This document shows positions 25,906 to 35,240 of a stretch of DNA of 64,000 nt, one piece after another. Position 1 is the first letter of the stretch. The number at the start of each line of letters is the position of its first letter. The DNA is taken from positions 124,001-188,000 of the forward strand of contig NZ_JAOQJQ010000002.1 in the NCBI RefSeq assembly GCF_025566885.1, in the 5' to 3' direction. The notes beneath the pieces were generated by a model, which made no database searches, was not told where the DNA came from, and saw only the letters and a program-made list of their open reading frames with translations. Made by a program: the position numbers and the translations under genes. The stretch is from Brotonthovivens ammoniilytica (lineage in GTDB: Bacteria; Bacillota; Clostridia; Lachnospirales; Lachnospiraceae).

Positions 25906-27336
25906 ATGAAAGAAAATTATCTGGATCAAAAATTGTATCAGTATGAAAAAGAAAATATTTATCCCTTCCATATGCCCGGCCACAAGCGTGTGGATATGGG
26001 GATTTTGCATCCTGAAAAGATAGATATTACAGAAATTGACGGATTTGACAATCTCCATCATGCGGAAGGAATTCTTGATGAGGCCCAGAACCGGACGGCA
26101 GATATTTTTGGTGCGGATTGCAGTTATTTTCTTGTAAACGGAAGTACGGCAGGACTTCTGACAGCTATCTGTGCCGCAGTGGAAAGAGGAGATAAGATTC
26201 TGGTGGCAAGGAACTGTCATAAGGCGGTTTATCACGGGATATTTCTGCATCAGCTAAAGGCGGAATATGTTTACCCGGAATATACAAAAGCCGGGATACA
26301 GGGCAGTATAAGTCCGGAAAAAATAAAAGAAAAACTAAACAGCCATCCGGATATTGCAGCTGTACTGATTACTTCCCCTACATATGACGGGGTTATTTCA
26401 GATATCAAAAAGATTAGTGAGATAGTTCATGAAAAGGGCATTCCATTAATTGTAGATGAAGCTCACGGAGCTCATTTTGGATTTTCCAAGGGCTTTCCCC
26501 AAAAAGCGTTGGCAAAAGGTGCAGATCTGGTAATAGAAAGTCTTCACAAAACCCTGCCTTCTTATACACAGACGGCGGTACTTCATGTAAAGGGAAAGCG
26601 GGTATCCGGCAGAAAAATCAGGGAGTATCTGGGAATTTTTCAGACCAGTTCACCGTCTTATATTTTTATGGCAGGCATAGACCGGTTGAACCGGATTTTA
26701 ACAGAAAAGAAAAAGGAATTGTTTGAGGCTTTTGAGCAGCGCCTGCAGGAATTTTATAAAGATATGAAGAAGCTTAGCTGTCTGGAAGTACTGCAGAGCC
26801 AGCATCAGAAGGGAATTTTTGGACGGGATTTTTCAAAAATTGTGATATTTTCATGGGGGGCAGGGCTCAGCGGCCGGCATCTGTCTGAAATTCTGTTAGA
26901 AAAATACCGATTGCAGCTGGAGATGGCATCGGGGCATTATGCGACCGCTCTGACAAGTATCTGCGATACAGAAGAAGGTTTTAGGCGGCTTAAACAGGCA
27001 TTGACGGCGCTGGATAAAGCATTTTTGGCCCATAGGAAACCGGTATCTCCTACAAATATGACAGTATCTGACTGCCGGCTGTACCGGGAGCTTCCCCGTG
27101 CCATGGAATTATATAAAGCAAAAGAATCAGCAGTAAGAGAAATAGAGCTGGACTGTGCACCTGGAGCCGTATCTGCAGAATTTATTTATCTTTATCCCCC
27201 GGGGATTCCGCTGGCTGTACCGGGAGAAGTTTTGACAGAAGAGCTGATCAGAAATATCCGGTTATTGAAAGAGGAAGGATTTGCAGTTCAGGGAATGGAT
27301 GACAAATCAGGAAAGAGAATTAACATTGTGATTTAG
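25906..27336 (+). CDS. Orn/Lys/Arg decarboxylase-family PLP enzyme
   Basis: A 476-residue fold-type I PLP enzyme. The N-terminus FHMPGHKR is a hallmark of the Orn/Lys/Arg decarboxylase family. NGSTAGLLTAI binds the PLP phosphate, IVDEAHGAHFGF holds the PLP aspartate, and SLHKTLPSYTQ holds the Schiff-base lysine. It is a short form lacking the N-terminal wing of inducible E. coli decarboxylases, like Bacillus SpeA/YaaO. The exact amino acid cannot be told. It begins a run with gmk-like, holB and yaaT genes, the usual Firmicutes order. Confidence 0.87.
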   Translation: MKENYLDQKLYQYEKENIYPFHMPGHKRVDMGILHPEKIDITEIDGFDNLHHAEGILDEAQNRTADIFGADCSYFLVNGSTAGLLTAICAAVERGDKILVARNCHKAVYHGIFLHQLKAEYVYPEYTKAGIQGSISPEKIKEKLNSHPDIAAVLITSPTYDGVISDIKKISEIVHEKGIPLIVDEAHGAHFGFSKGFPQKALAKGADLVIESLHKTLPSYTQTAVLHVKGKRVSGRKIREYLGIFQTSSPSYIFMAGIDRLNRILTEKKKELFEAFEQRLQEFYKDMKKLSCLEVLQSQHQKGIFGRDFSKIVIFSWGAGLSGRHLSEILLEKYRLQLEMASGHYATALTSICDTEEGFRRLKQALTALDKAFLAHRKPVSPTNMTVSDCRLYRELPRAMELYKAKESAVREIELDCAPGAVSAEFIYLYPPGIPLAVPGEVLTEELIRNIRLLKEEGFAVQGMDDKSGKRINIVI

Positions 27337-27409
27337 GAACAGTTATATTATACTGAAGATGCCGGTTTGTGCCGGCGGCCTGTTTAATAACAGGAAGTTA
27401 GGAGACAGC

Positions 27410-28000
27410 ATGGGCAAAGTATTTTGTTTAATGGGAAAGAGTGCATCCGGGAAAGATACCATATATAAAGAGTTGTTAAAACCCGCTGATTTAAAACTCA
27501 AATGTGTAGTTCCATATACAACCAGACCAATTCGTATGGGAGAAACGGAAGGTAAGGATTATTTTTTCTGTGATGAGCAGTATGTCCGGCAGATGGAAAA
27601 GGAAGGACATATCATTGAGCTGCGGGCCTATGAGACGGTTCATGGCGTATGGAAATATTTTACGGCAGATGACGGACAGATTGATTTAAAAAGTCCGTTT
27701 CATTATCTGATGATCGGTACTCTGGAGGCCTATACTAAAATAAGAGATTATTTTGGAAAAGAGTACGTGATTCCCCTTTACATTGATCTGGATGACGGGG
27801 TACGTCTTCAGAGAGCTCTTGACAGGGAAATGCAGCAGATACAGCCAAGGTATGCGGAAATGTGCCGCCGTTTTCTGGCGGATGAAAAAGACTTTTCTGA
27901 TGAAAATAGAAAGACGGCGGGAATCCTGGTAACATTTGAGAATCAGTCGTTGAAAGATACCGTAAAAGAGATTTCTGAATATATAAAAGGAGTTTGCTGA
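27410..28000 (+). CDS. guanylate kinase-like P-loop protein
   Basis: A 196-residue protein with the P-loop GKSASGKDT (residues ~8-16) and the GMP-binding region VPYTTRPIRMGETEGKDY, then LYIDLDDGVRLQRALDRE. This is a paralogue of Gmk found next to the decarboxylase in clostridia; the length is close to guanylate kinase. The ATG at 27410 has TTAGGAG ~6 bases upstream; the longer frame from 27359 has none. Confidence 0.75.
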   Translation: MGKVFCLMGKSASGKDTIYKELLKPADLKLKCVVPYTTRPIRMGETEGKDYFFCDEQYVRQMEKEGHIIELRAYETVHGVWKYFTADDGQIDLKSPFHYLMIGTLEAYTKIRDYFGKEYVIPLYIDLDDGVRLQRALDREMQQIQPRYAEMCRRFLADEKDFSDENRKTAGILVTFENQSLKDTVKEISEYIKGVC

Positions 28001-28001
28001 T

Positions 28002-29000
28002 ATGCCGGGATTTTCAGAAATTATAGGACACGAACAGATTATTGATCATCTGCAGAATGCCATACGTTTAAACAAGGTATCTCATGCGTATATTTTAAAC
28101 GGAGCCGAACGCTCCGGGAAAATGATGCTGGCGGAGGCCTTTGCCACAGCGCTGCAGTGTGAACAGCAGACGGCGGAACCCTGTCTGAAATGTCGTTCCT
28201 GCAGACAGGCGGAAGGGAAGAACCATCCGGATATTATTTATCTGACCCATGAGAAGCCAAATACCATATCTGTGGACGATGTCAGGAAGCAGATTAATGA
28301 TTCTGTCACGGTGAAGCCATACAGTGCACAGTCAAAGTATAAGGTATATATTATAGACGAAGCTGAAAAAATGAATGAGCAGGCGCAAAATGCCCTGCTT
28401 AAGACCATAGAGGAACCGCCCTCTTATGTGGTGATTTTGCTGCTGACAACCAATGCTGACAGTTTTTTACAGACAATTCGTTCCCGGTGTGTTAGATTGA
28501 ATCTGAAAGCAGTTTCAGATGAAAAAATTCACAGAATGCTGATGAAAAAATACCAGGTAGTAGATTACAAGGCGGATGTATGCACGGCATTCGCCCAGGG
28601 AAATGTAGGAAAGGCTGTAATGCTGGCCGGCTCCTCTGATTTTAATGAATTGAAGGACAAGACTGTCTGGCTGGTGCGCAAGATCGGTGAAATAGAAGTT
28701 TACGATCTGATGGAAGAGGTTAAAGCCATCGGCGGTTTTTCGCGGATGGATGATTTTTTTGATCTGCTTATGATGTGGTACAGGGATGTGCTGTTTTATA
28801 AGGCTTCAGGTACAGAACAGGGAATTATTTTTAAAGAGCAGATACATGAAATAGCAAGGCAGGCAGAAAGGAGCTCTTATCAGGGTTTGAATGACATCTT
28901 AAATATGATTGAACAGACAAGGAAAAGACTGCGTTCTAATGTCAATCAGGATATATCCCTGGAGCTTTTACTGATTAACATAAAGGAGAATATAGAATGA
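28002..29000 (+). CDS. holB: DNA polymerase III delta' subunit
   Basis: A 332-residue clamp-loader AAA+ protein: a GHEQIIDHLQNAI start, a degenerate P-loop NGAERSGKMML, a zinc module built from CEQQ...CLKCRSC, VYIIDEAEKMNEQAQNALLK and the sensor motif TIRSRC. It is the usual partner of tau/gamma in loading the sliding clamp. It starts one base after the kinase gene stop and overlaps yaaT (ATGA). Confidence 0.92.
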   Translation: MPGFSEIIGHEQIIDHLQNAIRLNKVSHAYILNGAERSGKMMLAEAFATALQCEQQTAEPCLKCRSCRQAEGKNHPDIIYLTHEKPNTISVDDVRKQINDSVTVKPYSAQSKYKVYIIDEAEKMNEQAQNALLKTIEEPPSYVVILLLTTNADSFLQTIRSRCVRLNLKAVSDEKIHRMLMKKYQVVDYKADVCTAFAQGNVGKAVMLAGSSDFNELKDKTVWLVRKIGEIEVYDLMEEVKAIGGFSRMDDFFDLLMMWYRDVLFYKASGTEQGIIFKEQIHEIARQAERSSYQGLNDILNMIEQTRKRLRSNVNQDISLELLLINIKENIE

Positions 29001-29908
29001 TAAAAGTTGTAGGAGTGCGCTTTAGAAAGGCAGGGAAGATTTATTATTTCGACCCAAAAGAAATGGATATGAAGGAAGGAGACCATGTAATCGTTGAGAC
29101 TGCCCGGGGAGTGGAATATGGAACAGTGATGACAGCCCCGAAAGGAGTAACAGATGATCAGGTGGTTCAGCCTTTAAAACCGGTAATACGTACAGCCACA
29201 CCGGAAGATGATAGAATTGAGGAAAAAAACAGAGAAAAAGAAAAACAGGCTTATAAAATCTGTCAGGAAAAAATCCGGAAACACGGACTGGAGATGAAGC
29301 TGGTGGAAGCAGAGTATACCTTTGATAATAATAAGCTTTTATTTTATTTTACCGCAGATGGAAGGATTGATTTCAGGGAGCTGGTAAAGGATTTAGCGGC
29401 TGTATTCCGGACCAGAATTGAGCTGCGTCAGATCGGCGTCCGGGATGAAACAAAGATTCTTGGAGGAATCGGAATCTGTGGAAGACCATTATGCTGTCAT
29501 ACATTTCTGTCTGAGTTTGCACCGGTATCCATAAAAATGGCCAAGGAACAGAATTTATCCTTAAATCCCACCAAAATTTCCGGCGTCTGCGGCAGATTGA
29601 TGTGCTGTTTGAAAAATGAAGAGGAAACATACGAATATTTAAACAGCCGGCTTCCCAATGTGGGCGACCGTGTAACAACAATAGATAATCTGAAAGGTGA
29701 AGTCCAGAGTGTAAATGTACTGCGCCAGCGGGTGAAAGTTATAGTGGAGACCGGGGATGAGAAAGAAATCCGTGAATATTGTGTCAATCAGCTGAAATTC
29801 CGCCCGAAACGAAAAAAAGAAAATCAGAAACTGAGCAGAGCAGAGATGAAAGAACTGGCAGCTCTGGAAGATAAGGACAACAAATCAAAGCTGAATGATA
29901 ACCATTAG
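28997..29908 (+). CDS. yaaT: PSP1-domain protein YaaT (RicT)
   Basis: A 303-residue cytosolic protein with the PSP1 C-terminal domain: GGIGICGRPLCCHTFL and KISGVCGRLMCCL give the conserved cysteines. In Bacillus subtilis YaaT/RicT works with YlbF and YmcA in an Fe-S complex affecting mRNA processing, sporulation and biofilm. The start overlaps the holB stop by four bases. A lysine-rich tail follows. Confidence 0.9.
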   Translation: MIKVVGVRFRKAGKIYYFDPKEMDMKEGDHVIVETARGVEYGTVMTAPKGVTDDQVVQPLKPVIRTATPEDDRIEEKNREKEKQAYKICQEKIRKHGLEMKLVEAEYTFDNNKLLFYFTADGRIDFRELVKDLAAVFRTRIELRQIGVRDETKILGGIGICGRPLCCHTFLSEFAPVSIKMAKEQNLSLNPTKISGVCGRLMCCLKNEEETYEYLNSRLPNVGDRVTTIDNLKGEVQSVNVLRQRVKVIVETGDEKEIREYCVNQLKFRPKRKKENQKLSRAEMKELAALEDKDNKSKLNDNH

Positions 29909-30650
29909 GCCTATGGATACAATACTGAAAGAGAATGAGAGACTAGACGAGCTTCACAGAAACGGGTACTGGATCATCCAAAATCCGGAAAAGTTCTGCT
30001 TTGGCATGGATGCCGTGCTGCTGTCTGGTTTTGCAAAGGTAAAAGCAGGTGAGTGTGCTGTTGACCTGGGTACTGGTACAGGAATTATTCCGATTCTGCT
30101 GGAGGCCAAGACCGAAGGGAAACATTTTACCGGACTGGAAATACAGGCGGAGAGTGCGGATATGGCAAGGCGAAGTGCGGCCATAAATCATCTGGAGGCT
30201 AAAATAGATATTGTAGAGGGGGATATTAAGGAAGCATCCTCCCTTCTGGGAGCCGGTAAATTTGATGTGGTGACAAGTAATCCGCCGTATATGACAGCCA
30301 GCCACGGACTAACCAATGCAGGGGAAGCAAAAAAAATTGCCCGGCATGAAATTTTGTGCACATTAGAGGATGTAATCCGGGAGGGGGCACGACTTCTGCG
30401 CCCCGGCGGAAGATTTTATATGGTGCACAGGCCCTTTAGGCTGGCGGAGATTATATCACTGATGGTGGCCTGCCATGTGGAGCCAAAACGTATGCGTCTG
30501 GTGTATCCATACGCAGACCGGGAACCGAATATGGTGCTGTTAGAGGGACTTAGAGGCGGCAGGCCCCGGATGACAGTGGAAAAACCACTGATAGTTTACC
30601 GGGAACCGGGAAAGTATACAGATGAAATTTATGACATATACGGATATTAA
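29895..30650 (+). CDS. tRNA1(Val) adenine-N6 methyltransferase-like (TrmN6/YabB)
   Basis: A 251-residue SAM-dependent methyltransferase. AVDLGTGTGIIPILL is the SAM-binding motif and VTSNPPYMT is the N6-adenine NPPY motif. The family methylates A37 of tRNA-Val in E. coli. It overlaps the yaaT end by 14 bases if it starts at 29895; an ATG at 29913 avoids overlap and is an equal candidate, and neither has a clear ribosome-binding site. It precedes rsmI, as in other clostridia. Confidence 0.87.
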   Translation: MITIRPMDTILKENERLDELHRNGYWIIQNPEKFCFGMDAVLLSGFAKVKAGECAVDLGTGTGIIPILLEAKTEGKHFTGLEIQAESADMARRSAAINHLEAKIDIVEGDIKEASSLLGAGKFDVVTSNPPYMTASHGLTNAGEAKKIARHEILCTLEDVIREGARLLRPGGRFYMVHRPFRLAEIISLMVACHVEPKRMRLVYPYADREPNMVLLEGLRGGRPRMTVEKPLIVYREPGKYTDEIYDIYGY

Positions 30651-30666
30651 CAGGCAGGATATTATT

Positions 30667-31515
30667 ATGCAGGGAAAGTTATTTTTGTGTGCAACTCCAA
30701 TTGGAAATCTGGAGGATATTACACTCAGAGTACTGAAAACGCTGAAGGAAGTTGATCTGATTGCGGCGGAGGATACAAGAAATTCCATTCATTTGCTGAA
30801 TCATTTTGATATTAAGACACCTATGACCAGCTATCATGAGTACAACAAAATAGAAAAAGCTCATGAGCTTGCGGGAAAAATCCGGTCCGGGATGAATATT
30901 GCTCTGATTACAGATGCAGGTACGCCGGGTATATCCGATCCGGGAGAAGAACTTGTAAGAATCTGTACAGAGCAGGGAATTGAGGTGACATCTCTGCCGG
31001 GGCCGGCAGCCTGTATCACGGCACTGACGGTATCTGGTCTGCCAACCAGAAGATTTTGTTTTGAAGCATTTCTTCCAAAAGAGAAAAAAGAGCGCCAGCG
31101 GATTCTTGAAGAGCTGGTAAATGAGACCCGGACGATTATTCTTTATGAGGCGCCCCATCATTTGCTGAAAACCCTGGAGGAGCTGCTAAAATCATTAGGC
31201 GACAGAAAAGCAACTGTCTGCCGGGAATTAACGAAACGATTTGAAACGGTTTTCCAAACAACACTGTCCCAGGCGGTTTTGTATTACCGGGAATCGGGTG
31301 TCCGGGGAGAGTGTGTAATTGTAATAAAAGGCAGAGATCCCCTGGAGCTGCAGCAGATAAAGCAGCAGTCCTGGGAATCGGTGCCTTTAAAGGAGCATAT
31401 GAATCAGTATATCAGCCAGGGCCTGGATCGAAAGGAAGCCATGAAAAAAGTGGCAAGAGACCGTGGTGTAGGAAAGAGGGAAATATACCAGCAGCTATTA
31501 GAGGAAGGAATTTAG
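30667..31515 (+). CDS. rsmI: 16S rRNA (cytidine1402-2'-O)-methyltransferase RsmI
   Basis: A 282-residue protein with the RsmI signatures LCATPIGNLEDITLR, AAEDTRNSIHLLNHF, LITDAGTPGISDPGE and LPGPAACITAL. It makes 2'-O-methyl-C1402 in 16S rRNA. The ATG at 30667 follows GGCAGGA at suitable spacing; the in-frame start at 30622 would overlap the previous gene. Confidence 0.93.
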   Translation: MQGKLFLCATPIGNLEDITLRVLKTLKEVDLIAAEDTRNSIHLLNHFDIKTPMTSYHEYNKIEKAHELAGKIRSGMNIALITDAGTPGISDPGEELVRICTEQGIEVTSLPGPAACITALTVSGLPTRRFCFEAFLPKEKKERQRILEELVNETRTIILYEAPHHLLKTLEELLKSLGDRKATVCRELTKRFETVFQTTLSQAVLYYRESGVRGECVIVIKGRDPLELQQIKQQSWESVPLKEHMNQYISQGLDRKEAMKKVARDRGVGKREIYQQLLEEGI

Positions 31516-31568
31516 CCTGTAGCCTGAAAAAACCGGATGTTAGAGTGATGGGCAGGTATTACCGGACC

Positions 31569-33353
31569 TTAAGAGCGGGCAGCCTCATAGTATTGGGGAA
31601 GATATTTTTTTATAATTGAAAACGGAGCAGGGCCGATTTTTAGAACGGCCTCATGAAATGCGGAGATGTCAAAGGCATCCCCGTATTTTTTTTCGGCATA
31701 ATCCCTCAGTTCCAGAAATTCCAGATAGCCCCCATAATATTTCAAATAGTTGGCAGGAGTTTCCACAATATATTCGTATATTTCCTTCAGTGTCTCACTG
31801 TCTGAAAAACCGTAGGCACCAAAGAACTGTGTGGTGTCTTTTAATGTCCAGCCGTCATAGTGTATGCCAAAGTCAGCAGAGGCATAGAGACTTAAGATAA
31901 TAGACTGCTCCAGCTGCAGATATTCTGCTGCTTCTTTTGGGAGGCCCGCATATTTATAAGAATACAATTCTGCGTAGGTGGCCCAGCCTTCAATATATCC
32001 TGGATAATTCATCAGGTGGCGGAACAGGTTTTTCTCATGATTATTAAAGTAAACTGTCTGGAACAGGTGTCCAGGATAGCCCTCATGAGCAATGGTAGTA
32101 AATAAGGTAACCTGGTCGGTTTTAGACTTTTGATTTATGTAGATGGCATTATTTGTTACTTCGTCAATTGGGACAGTCAGATAAAAGGCGGGAGCCAGAT
32201 ATTCCTGCAGGGATGGATCAACATTTTTAACCGTTGCTTTAATATTTTCATTAAGAACCGGAAAATCTTCTTTGATTGTCTGTGCCAGTGACTTAAGCAT
32301 TTCTTCAGGCGTATTTAAAGAAATCTGGACATTTTGAAGATCTGATGCCAGAGACTGGTTTTTTTCCAGTAAAGCCTGAAGCTGTGTCAGATCTTTAGCT
32401 CTCTGATCTGAGACTGCACTCTGAAACTCTTCCACGCTTTTGTCAGAACCGGTGGAGGCATAAACCAGGTAAGAATAATATTCCTTTCCATGTTCATAGT
32501 TACAAAGACCGCCCTGGTTTTTTCCTGTTCCCTGAAGCTCCAGCAAAGCTAAAGATAATTGCTGAAATGCGGGAAACACTTTCTGCTTTAACAGCTGGCG
32601 GTTCTGGTTTTCATATTCTTTTATTTTTTCTGAGGAAAGAGATAAGCTTTTCAACCGGTTTTTAAAAGTTTCAACCAGAAAATGGGAATCCAAATCAGCG
32701 GTCATTGCCTGGCATTGGGCGATAATCACCTCCGAGGAATAGTCGGGCATAAAAAGTCCTGCCTGGGACTTATGGGTTTCATATTGTATTACCTCATTAA
32801 AATAGTCAGGGACCAGTTTCAAAAGATTTAAGTAATCAATGATATCCTGTTCATCATAAAATGAGTATTCGGCCAGCAGAATAGGAAGCTCTGACTGTAT
32901 GCCGCCGGCAGGAGAAAGAATTTCAGGATAGTAGGGGAAGGTGTCCTCAGCGATCTGTGTCTGCAGTGCATCCTGCATAATCTCGTAATCTATCTGCTGC
33001 TCCAGAGTAAGAGAGTCTTTTGAAAAATGATCTAGAGCAAATAGTATATTTTCCGCTTCTGCCGGAGCAGTACTGTTTTCAGGAAGGGAAATGTGCCCCA
33101 GTGAAACAGGGGTGTCTGTAATGCCCATGTTTTCGGGGTGGGCTAAGGTATAGTGCAGGGTAATGGTGCTTGCGCAGACTTGCTGTAAAAAAAGCTGTTC
33201 CGTGTAGGTCTGGAAGTCCTGAGATGATGTATCCTGAATGTCCTTACTTCTTTTTAAGCCGCATCCGGAAAGCAGCAGGCAGAAACACAAAAGAAATACA
33301 GACAGGAAAACAAAAGTTTTGCGGTGTTTGTAAGAAAAATGATATTCAGACAT
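31569..33353 (-). CDS. DUF885-family lipoprotein, probable zinc peptidase
   Basis: A ~594-residue lipoprotein with a hydrophobic signal ending in LSGC. The DUF885 motif AHEGYPGHLFQT, an HExxxxH-like metal site, lies near residue 440, and EGWATYAELYSYKYAG follows. Family members are thought to be metallopeptidases, mostly uncharacterised. The ATG at 33353 directly follows the T-run of an upstream hairpin, and its ribosome-binding bases (CAGGA) lie in that hairpin's stem, so translation may be limited by the fold. The in-frame ATG at 33377 sits inside the same hairpin without a binding site. Confidence 0.8.
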   Translation of the reverse strand: MSEYHFSYKHRKTFVFLSVFLLCFCLLLSGCGLKRSKDIQDTSSQDFQTYTEQLFLQQVCASTITLHYTLAHPENMGITDTPVSLGHISLPENSTAPAEAENILFALDHFSKDSLTLEQQIDYEIMQDALQTQIAEDTFPYYPEILSPAGGIQSELPILLAEYSFYDEQDIIDYLNLLKLVPDYFNEVIQYETHKSQAGLFMPDYSSEVIIAQCQAMTADLDSHFLVETFKNRLKSLSLSSEKIKEYENQNRQLLKQKVFPAFQQLSLALLELQGTGKNQGGLCNYEHGKEYYSYLVYASTGSDKSVEEFQSAVSDQRAKDLTQLQALLEKNQSLASDLQNVQISLNTPEEMLKSLAQTIKEDFPVLNENIKATVKNVDPSLQEYLAPAFYLTVPIDEVTNNAIYINQKSKTDQVTLFTTIAHEGYPGHLFQTVYFNNHEKNLFRHLMNYPGYIEGWATYAELYSYKYAGLPKEAAEYLQLEQSIILSLYASADFGIHYDGWTLKDTTQFFGAYGFSDSETLKEIYEYIVETPANYLKYYGGYLEFLELRDYAEKKYGDAFDISAFHEAVLKIGPAPFSIIKKYLPQYYEAARS

Positions 33354-33403
33354 AAAAAAATCCTGTAGTGATTTCATATTAAGAATATGAGCTCTCTACA
33401 GGA
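33354..33403 (-). terminator. marR terminator fused to the start of the DUF885 gene
   Basis: TCCTGTAG (33361-33368) pairs perfectly with CTACAGGA (33396-33403), with an inner CATATT/AATATG stem. On the minus strand seven T follow, and the next base begins the DUF885 ATG. It terminates marR messages, while read-through transcripts would mask the downstream ribosome-binding site. Confidence 0.8.
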
Positions 33404-33416
33404 AAAATGTATGAAT

Positions 33417-33860
33417 TTATTTATTTTGATAGGTTTTAAAAAATGTACAGAGATTAGAAAGGGCCTTTACTAGAACCTCGGTTTCTTCCAGATTTAATCC
33501 CTCCAGGGTGGCTTTTATCATTTCATCATGGAACTTTTTATGATGCAGGTAGGCGGATTTTCCTTTGGCTGTCAGGGAAATCAGCACAACTCTGCGGTCT
33601 TTTTCACTGCGGTTTCTGCGTACATATGATTTTTTTACCAGATTATTAACCGCAATGGTCAGTGTTCCCACTGTTACAGACAGATCTTTGGCAACGGATG
33701 ACATATTCCGGCCGCCCTCAAGACCAATAGCTTCTATGACATGCATATCATTATTGGTGATATCTTTAAATTCTTCAGTTATTACCGCTTTCTCTTCAAT
33801 GTGCATAATGTCATTGAATAATGTAACTAAAATTTCATTAAATGTATTATATGAGTCCAA
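33417..33860 (-). CDS. MarR-family regulator, FabT-like
   Basis: A 147-residue winged-helix protein: DMHVIEAIGLEGGRNMSSVA, then LSVTVGTLTIAVNNLVKKSY with the wing RNRSEKDRRVVLISLTAKG. The size and the operator type resemble FabT, the fatty acid synthesis repressor of Gram-positives, but no fab gene is in the window. I chose the TTG at 33860 because GGAGG lies 6 bases before it; a TTG seven codons earlier puts that GGAGG inside the gene. It is divergent from spmA. Confidence 0.8.
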   Translation of the reverse strand: MDSYNTFNEILVTLFNDIMHIEEKAVITEEFKDITNNDMHVIEAIGLEGGRNMSSVAKDLSVTVGTLTIAVNNLVKKSYVRRNRSEKDRRVVLISLTAKGKSAYLHHKKFHDEMIKATLEGLNLEETEVLVKALSNLCTFFKTYQNK

Positions 33861-33948
33861 ATCAGACCTCCGTAAAATCAATCAGGGTGCGCTAATATTG
33901 GCGTACTATTTGCAATTATTATAGCTTATTTTCTGAATACAGACAAGT

Positions 33949-33965
33949 AGTTTGATTATCAAATT
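33949..33965. promoter_or_regulatory. FabT-like operator palindrome
   Basis: AGTTTGATTATCAAATT contains the odd palindrome TTTGAT-T-ATCAAA, very like FabT/FabR-type sites of Gram-positive bacteria. It lies in the divergent region 89 bp before the MarR start and 81 bp before spmA, so autoregulation is likely. Confidence 0.6.
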
Positions 33966-34045
33966 ATTTGAAAGTATAGGGAATTTTTAGGTAACAGATA
34001 AAAGGAAGCGGCATATACTAGTAAAAAATGTCTGGAGTACATAGA

Positions 34046-34639
34046 ATGTTAAACTTTTTATGGGCATTTATGATTTTGATCGGAATTATATATGCGGCGC
34101 TGCAGGGAAATCTAGCGGCGGTGACAGATGCGGCTCTGGAATCTGCCGGGGAGGCGGTAACTCTTTGTATTACAATGGCGGGAGTAATGGCTTTCTGGGT
34201 GGGGATGATGCGAATTGCGGAAAATGGAGGGCTGCTCCGGGCGGCGGCTAAAAGGCTCAGGCCGTTTCTTCGATTTTTATTTCCCGATATACCAAAAGAT
34301 CATCCGGCCAATCAGGCCATTGCCGTCAACTGTATTGCCAACATTTTTGGCCTTGGATGGGCGGCAACGCCGGCGGGACTGGACGCAATGAAAAAGATGC
34401 AGCAGTTAAATACCCAAAATCCTCAAAGAGCCAGCAATTCCATGTGTACATTTCTGGTTTTAAATATTTCTTCTCTTCAGTTGATACCGGTAAACATTAT
34501 CGCATACCGCAGCCAGTATGGCTCTGTTAATCCCACGTCTATTGTGGGAATGGCTATTGTGGCTACCATGGTGTCAACAGCAGCCGGAATTGTTTTTGCC
34601 AAGATCATGTGTCTGACGGAAAGGAAGCGCCATGTCTAG
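34046..34639 (+). CDS. spmA: spore maturation protein A
   Basis: A 197-residue membrane protein of the nucleoside-recognition (Gate) fold: ITMAGVMAFWVGMMRIAENG and NIFGLGWAATPAGLDAMKKM are SpmA hallmarks. SpmA and SpmB help dehydrate the spore core. GGAG lies 9 bases before the chosen ATG at 34046; the ATG at 34028 has no binding site. Overlaps spmB by 8 bases. Confidence 0.92.
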   Translation: MLNFLWAFMILIGIIYAALQGNLAAVTDAALESAGEAVTLCITMAGVMAFWVGMMRIAENGGLLRAAAKRLRPFLRFLFPDIPKDHPANQAIAVNCIANIFGLGWAATPAGLDAMKKMQQLNTQNPQRASNSMCTFLVLNISSLQLIPVNIIAYRSQYGSVNPTSIVGMAIVATMVSTAAGIVFAKIMCLTERKRHV

Positions 34640-35162
34640 TATACTGATGTTTTTCTCAGAAGCGCTGATTCCTCTGATTATACTGGTGGTAATCTTATCC
34701 GGGCTTATGGCAAAACGTAATATCTATGAGGACTTTGTAGATGGAGCCAAAGAGGGAATACTGACAGCCGCAAAGATACTGCCAACGCTGGCGGGACTTA
34801 TGATTGGAGTAGGAATTCTGCGCGCTTCCGGTTTTTTGGATCTTGTAACAAATGCTATTGCAGGCATTACGGACTTGATTCACTTTCCTTCACAGCTGGT
34901 GCCTCTGGCGGTTGTCAAAATGTTTTCCTCCTCTGCAGCCACCGGACTTTTGCTGGACCTGTATCAGCAGTACGGTACAGATTCCAGGCTGGGGGTCACA
35001 GCTTCTCTTATGATGAGCAGTACCGAAACGATTTTTTATACGATGAGCATTTATTTTATGTCTGTTAAGATAAAGAAAACAAGATGGACATTTGCAGGTG
35101 CACTGATTGCCAGTCTGGCAGGAATTGCCGCCAGCACCTGGCTGGGACTTTTGGAACAGTAA
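34632..35162 (+). CDS. spmB: spore maturation protein B
   Basis: A 176-residue membrane protein, the partner of SpmA: IPLIILVVILSGLMAKRNIY, then FVDGAKEGILTAAKILPTL and MMSSTETIFYTMSIYF. It shares the Gate fold. The overlap with spmA indicates coupled translation. Its presence supports a spore-forming organism. Confidence 0.92.
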   Translation: MSSILMFFSEALIPLIILVVILSGLMAKRNIYEDFVDGAKEGILTAAKILPTLAGLMIGVGILRASGFLDLVTNAIAGITDLIHFPSQLVPLAVVKMFSSSAATGLLLDLYQQYGTDSRLGVTASLMMSSTETIFYTMSIYFMSVKIKKTRWTFAGALIASLAGIAASTWLGLLEQ

Positions 35163-35240
35163 AACATTGTTGAGTTTTCGGGAAATTCATTGTATACTGA
35201 TTCGATATAGAGAGAATTTTGTAAAAAGAGAGGTAAAAAG

